From NCBI RefSeq assembly GCF_036850765.1, contig NC_089493.1:187521140-187585139 (forward strand): a stretch of DNA of 64,000 nt. Direction: 5' to 3'. Both the position numbers and the translations under genes were made by a program. Source of the stretch: Saccopteryx bilineata (taxonomy: Eukaryota; Chordata; Mammalia; Chiroptera; Emballonuridae). The notes beneath the pieces are model-generated. The model was not told where the DNA came from, made no database searches, and saw nothing but the letters and a program-made list of their open reading frames with translations. Positions 60,671 to 64,000 of the stretch are shown here, piece after piece. Numbering within the stretch: the first letter of the stretch is position 1; every line of letters starts with the position of its first letter.

Positions 60671-60973
60671 TGGGAGGAATATGGCCTTCTATTCCCCACA
60701 TTCCTTTCTGGGAAGTCAGTCTAAAAAGGTGGGTTTTGCATTGCTTGTCTATCATACTCTGCCCAAAACACTCACCAGCCCTACAAATCCTGACTTTTCC
60801 TCAGTTCCAACAACATCTACTTGCAACTTACAGCGATTGTACTGCTTTCTCTTTTAAATATAATTTTTAAGTAATCAAGTACTAAATGAGAATATGATTT
60901 TTGTATAAAAATAGACATAAGGTTAACAGCCTTATAATCCCTTTCTTCCAAACATAATCAGTGTTTTATGCTG

Positions 60974-61006
<33 letters not shown>

Positions 61007-61011
61007 TGTGT
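60974..61011. repeat. (GT)n microsatellite
   Basis: GT dinucleotide run with one interrupting A at position 61000. Confidence 0.97.
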
Positions 61012-61029
61012 TTTTCCTGGGCCATTTTC

Positions 61030-61560
61030 TATTTCTTTACATGAATCTATGCATCCATAGAAAACATTTAGTATTTTCTGTTTTCATGTAGATTATATCA
61101 TAAAATATATAATATCTCTAAAAGTTGTATATCTTTTCCTATTTTAAGTGATTTAAGGAATTTTTCTTATATGTAGTTTTTAATTCTTTTAACTGCTGTC
61201 TGACCTTCTCTAATTTGGATATGCTATAAGCTTGCCTATGAGCAGATGAGTATCTGGGCTGACCAGAATTCTTTGCTATTATGAACAAGGTTGCAGTGCG
61301 TCTTCTTGTCTTACACATCCTTATTAATTACCTCCTTGTCCACATATGCATCTTTCCCTATGAGCAACGTAGAAGAGGGCACTTCAGAATCATAGGGCTT
61401 GCAGGTTTCAAATTTGAATAGCTAGTGTCTGATTGGACAGCTAGTGTCTGATTGTTTCTCTGATTGGTTTTCCAATCTATACTCCCCCTAGCCACATACA
61501 AGAGGGCCTCTTTCCACTACCCTCAGCAGCACATTATATTTTTAAAATGTCTTCTACATT
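61030..61560 (+). mobile_element. Diverged L1-type LINE 3' fragment
   Basis: CTTTGCTATTATGAACAAGGTTGCAGTG, CACATATGCATCTTTCCCTATGAGC, AATCATAGGGCTTGCAGG, TTTTCCAATCTATACTCCCCCTAGCC follow the late-L1/HAL1 3' order. It contains a local duplication: AGCTAGTGTCTGATTG occurs at about 61422 and 61440. Confidence 0.6.
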
Positions 61561-61797
61561 CTTGTGATTCTTCTGGAAGCATGTGGGGAGGGAGGAGTCA
61601 TACAAGATTCAATATACTGGCGTTGACCTAAATGCCTGTATTAGGACTGTGCGTTGGAAAGGGTGAGGCTTGTTTGGCCTGAAACGTAACCTTTTTTCAC
61701 TTCATCATTAAGCAAATTCCAGGATCTCCACCTCAGTTGCCACTTTATAGCCTGTCTCATTTATCTCTGCTCCCTCTAACACTAGCACCCATGGTAA

Positions 61798-61828
61798 AAT
61801 AATAATAATAATAATAATAATAATAATT
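61798..61828. repeat. (AAT)n microsatellite
   Basis: About ten uninterrupted AAT units. Confidence 0.97.
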
Positions 61829-62029
61829 TCCAGGAGTAGGGAGCTCTGACCACATGATGCAGTTGCAATTCCAGAGACAGCATTCTCCACTGCAAAGATG
61901 GAGATATACTGTTTTTTCCTCATATTTAAAAAATAACTTTTTTTTCTTTTCCTGGGAATACAATAAAAATGAGTTGTGCACACCCCCCCCCAAAAAAAAA
62001 ACACACCCTCCTTTGTCCCCAAACCCTAA

Positions 62030-62270
62030 GCATCTCCAAAGGAATTAATGACCAGCTGAGGTTAATGAGTCCCCGCTTGGCTTTGGGCCATCAACTCTCC
62101 CAGCTGGCCATTAATCCCCTAGAAATACCTCACGCCTTGGTAGTTACTCCTTAATTATGGAAGGCATTAAGGATCAGGCGAGAGTCCTAAGTGAAATGAA
62201 AAGGCTATTTTTCACTGACGCTCAGCGTGGGACACTTTAAGTCCAGGTGGCACCGGGCAACACAGCCACC
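62030..62270. other. Repeat-free, homeodomain-motif-rich segment
   Basis: It contains GGAATTAATGACCAGCTGAGGTTAATGAG and CCAGCTGGCCATTAATCCCC. An exact 8-bp inverted repeat, TCCTTAAT at 62148-62155 and ATTAAGGA at 62166-62173, has TAATTA overlapping its left arm. Dense ATTA/TAAT and E-box words suggest a developmental enhancer. That is inference. Confidence 0.35.
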
Positions 62271-62916
62271 CTGTGTTGAAACCAACTGCTTCCAAGGAGG
62301 AGTCATCCATCTCTATTTTTTCCTCTGATCATACACATTCCGGGAGGCTGTTCCAGGCTACCCTTGGTCTGGGACCAAACAAATAACTTGTGTCCAGTGA
62401 ATCCTTGATGAAACTGTCTGAGGACCAATACTTGAGACTCATTCAAGGCAGAGGTAACTAGATCTTCATGACTCGGAAGCACGTGGTTGTGTGTCTGGTT
62501 TCATACTTTTAAGGGAGTTTCAGATTTCCTCCATCCATCCATCTGTTTATCCCTACTTACCAGTGTCTAAAATTAATCTTTCAATTATTTTCTTGGGTCA
62601 GCACAAGAGATTTTTAAATAGATTACTAGATTTTTGTTGTTGTTGTTCCCTCTGTGCCCTAATTATAATTATTTATTTTTTATTTAGCTGATGAGGTTGA
62701 AGGCGGTACCAACTATACTGCTCTATTAACCAAAGTAGCAATACTTTCTATCAATTGTTTATATGGGGGTTTTAGTGTCTGCAAATTTGGCACCATCTTA
62801 GATGAAAATACTAAGTTTACTGTTCAAATGCAGGCTTTAAGAAGTTCGACTGACACGCGTTAACACTTGGGTCTGAATGAAGTCAGTGCCAAATCCAGTC
62901 TAAAAGAGAGTGTTTT

Positions 62917-63279
62917 GGCCCTGGCCAGGTGGCTCAGCAGTAAAGCGTCGGCCTGGCGTGCGGGGGACCCGGGTTCGATTCCCGGCCAGGGCACATAGGA
63001 GAAGCGCCCATTTGCTTCTCCACTCCCCCCTCCTTCCTCTCTGTCTCTCTCTTCCCCTCCCGCAGCCAAGGCTCCATTGGAGCAAAGATGGCCCGGGCGC
63101 TGGGGATGGCTCCTTGGCCTCTGCCCCAGGCGCTAGAGTGGCTCTGGTCACGGCAGAGCGTCGCCCCCTGGTGGGCGTGCCGGGTGGATCACGGTCGGGC
63201 GAATGCGGGAGTCTGTCTGACTGTCTCTCCCCGTTTCCAGCTTCAGAAAAATACAAAAAAAAAAAAAAAAAAGAGAGAG
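62917..63279 (+). mobile_element. tRNA-derived SINE type A, young, short form
   Basis: GGCCCTGGCCAGGTGGCTCAG head, B box GGTTCGATTCC, full body, poly-A tail. Target duplication AGAGAGTGTTTT is at 62905-62916 and 63280-63291, perfect. Only one GCAGAGC unit remains (63153-63159), so it is about 42 bp shorter in this part than the copies at 14386 and 19021. A CTCF-core-like site lies on the minus strand at 63161-63174. Confidence 0.95.
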
Positions 63280-63335
63280 AGAGAGTGTTTTGAATGAGAA
63301 GATCTAGAGACATAACTCTTTATCTTGGGTCCACA

Positions 63336-63535
63336 GTTGTACCAGAACCTTGGCGGCATGTGTTTGGTGCGCATGCGTGCGAGTGTTCAGTGGGCGCGGT
63401 GCTGGGAGAGCAGTCATGTGAGCTTGCGGCAGTACTGGGGAGAGTGAGAGTTGAGAGAGCTGCTTAAATAAAGCTCAGAGCCAATTCTGCCTACGTCCAC
63501 ATTTAATTTCAGGGCCACTGTCGTTGAAACATGCC
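63336..63535 (+). mobile_element. Possible solo LTR of an endogenous retrovirus
   Basis: A CpG-rich block (GGTGCGCATGCGTGCGAGTG) is followed by CTTAAATAAAGCTCAGAGCC, an AATAAA signal in the position and context usual for a retroviral R-U5. The segment could run from TGTACC (63337) to AAACA. No target duplication or primer-binding site is visible. The short length makes this uncertain, and a CpG-rich unique sequence is the alternative. Confidence 0.3.
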
Positions 63536-63679
63536 CCCTTATTTTTTTCTATGTAAAAATAACATTAGATTTACACACGGTTAATAGTGTGTCATACAAT
63601 AAACCAACCTCTAAAAATAAATGAACTGCCAAGAGCGGTAGTTTACGAGAGCCTTTTAGAGGACTTTAGAGACAGAGAA

Positions 63680-63865
63680 CTTGGGTCTGAATCCTGATAC
63701 TGTCTCTTAATGACATATGACTCTGGGCAACTGCTTTAACTCCCTGGGGGAAAAAAAGTCATATCCCCACCCACCCTCACTTCATGCAGTTCGGGGCTGA
63801 GATGGACAAAACAATGCCTGTAAATAAGTATGTATAATTCTTCACAGTCAGTGCCTAATACATGA
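63680..63865 (+). repeat. MIR SINE
   Basis: Sense MIR: AACTTGGGTCTGAATCCTGATACTGTC, GACTCTGGGCAACTGCTTTAACTCCCTGG, followed by a diverged 3' half. Confidence 0.75.
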
Positions 63866-64000
63866 TATAGTGTATAGATAGATATAATTGAATATATTTA
63901 ATGAAAAATAACAATCACATTAAAGTGACATCTTGGAGTCATCTTTGACTTTGCCTTCGGTTTGCCCTCTGAACTGAATCTGTCATAAAATCTACCCTGG

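Noticed and set aside
61515..61545. CAGCAGCACATTATATTTT considered as a U6 snRNA 5' fragment
   Set aside because: Only a short stretch is similar and the rest of U6 is absent. It lies inside a diverged L1-type fragment.

Overview
This window is non-coding nuclear DNA from a placental mammal, almost certainly a bat. It carries old mammalian repeats (MIR, L2, old L1 3' ends, MER20 and other Charlie-type hAT relics). It also carries several families of tRNA-derived SINEs of bat type and well-preserved non-autonomous hAT and mariner DNA transposons, a mix that points to Chiroptera. The dominant SINE (about 390 bp, GCCCTGG-type tRNA head, body containing GAGAAGCGCCCATTTGCTTC) resembles ones I associate with emballonurid bats, but I cannot confirm the family or species from sequence alone.

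I find no protein-coding gene. No open frame has a recognisable cellular domain or a convincing exon with splice context. The longest frames lie in pentanucleotide or tetranucleotide repeats or run through SINE copies, which is why near-identical 'proteins' recur at distant positions. The window is best read as a gene desert or the inside of a very large intron. The only recognisable protein remnant is a 60-codon C-terminal piece of a hAT transposase on the minus strand inside a transposon at 28325-29178.

Layout: 1-2440 is unique AT-rich sequence. 2441-3202 is a composite pentanucleotide satellite, (CCTCT)n then (CCCCT)n. 4246-5357 holds two hAT elements, followed by a type-B SINE at 5513. 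An L1 3' end lies at 9610-10075, and degraded SINEs at 10753-11465. Between 12.5 and 23 kb there are MIRs, three well-preserved type-A SINEs, a type-B SINE and a Ves-like SINE. 25.8-31.4 kb holds an L2 end, a SINE head fragment, the large hAT element, a MER20 and a DNA transposon with a fold-back 3' end. 33-44 kb holds a mariner MITE, an L1 end, another type-A SINE and a minus-strand type-B SINE. 46.9-48 kb holds a pogo/Tigger-like element and a bat-type L1 3' fragment. 52.9-64 kb holds a SINE, a polypyrimidine microsatellite, a hAT MITE with a perfect 8-bp target duplication, two L1 ends, a GT repeat, an AAT repeat, a young SINE and a possible solo LTR.

The most interesting observation is that two unrelated transposon types have spread a close match to the core binding motif of the insulator protein CTCF. 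One is the type-A SINE, with the motif on its antisense strand. The other is the hAT MITE at 56538, with the motif on its sense strand. Other points are the composite G4/H-DNA-prone satellite and several repeat-free, homeodomain-motif-rich segments that look like conserved regulatory elements. All functional statements about these are inference.
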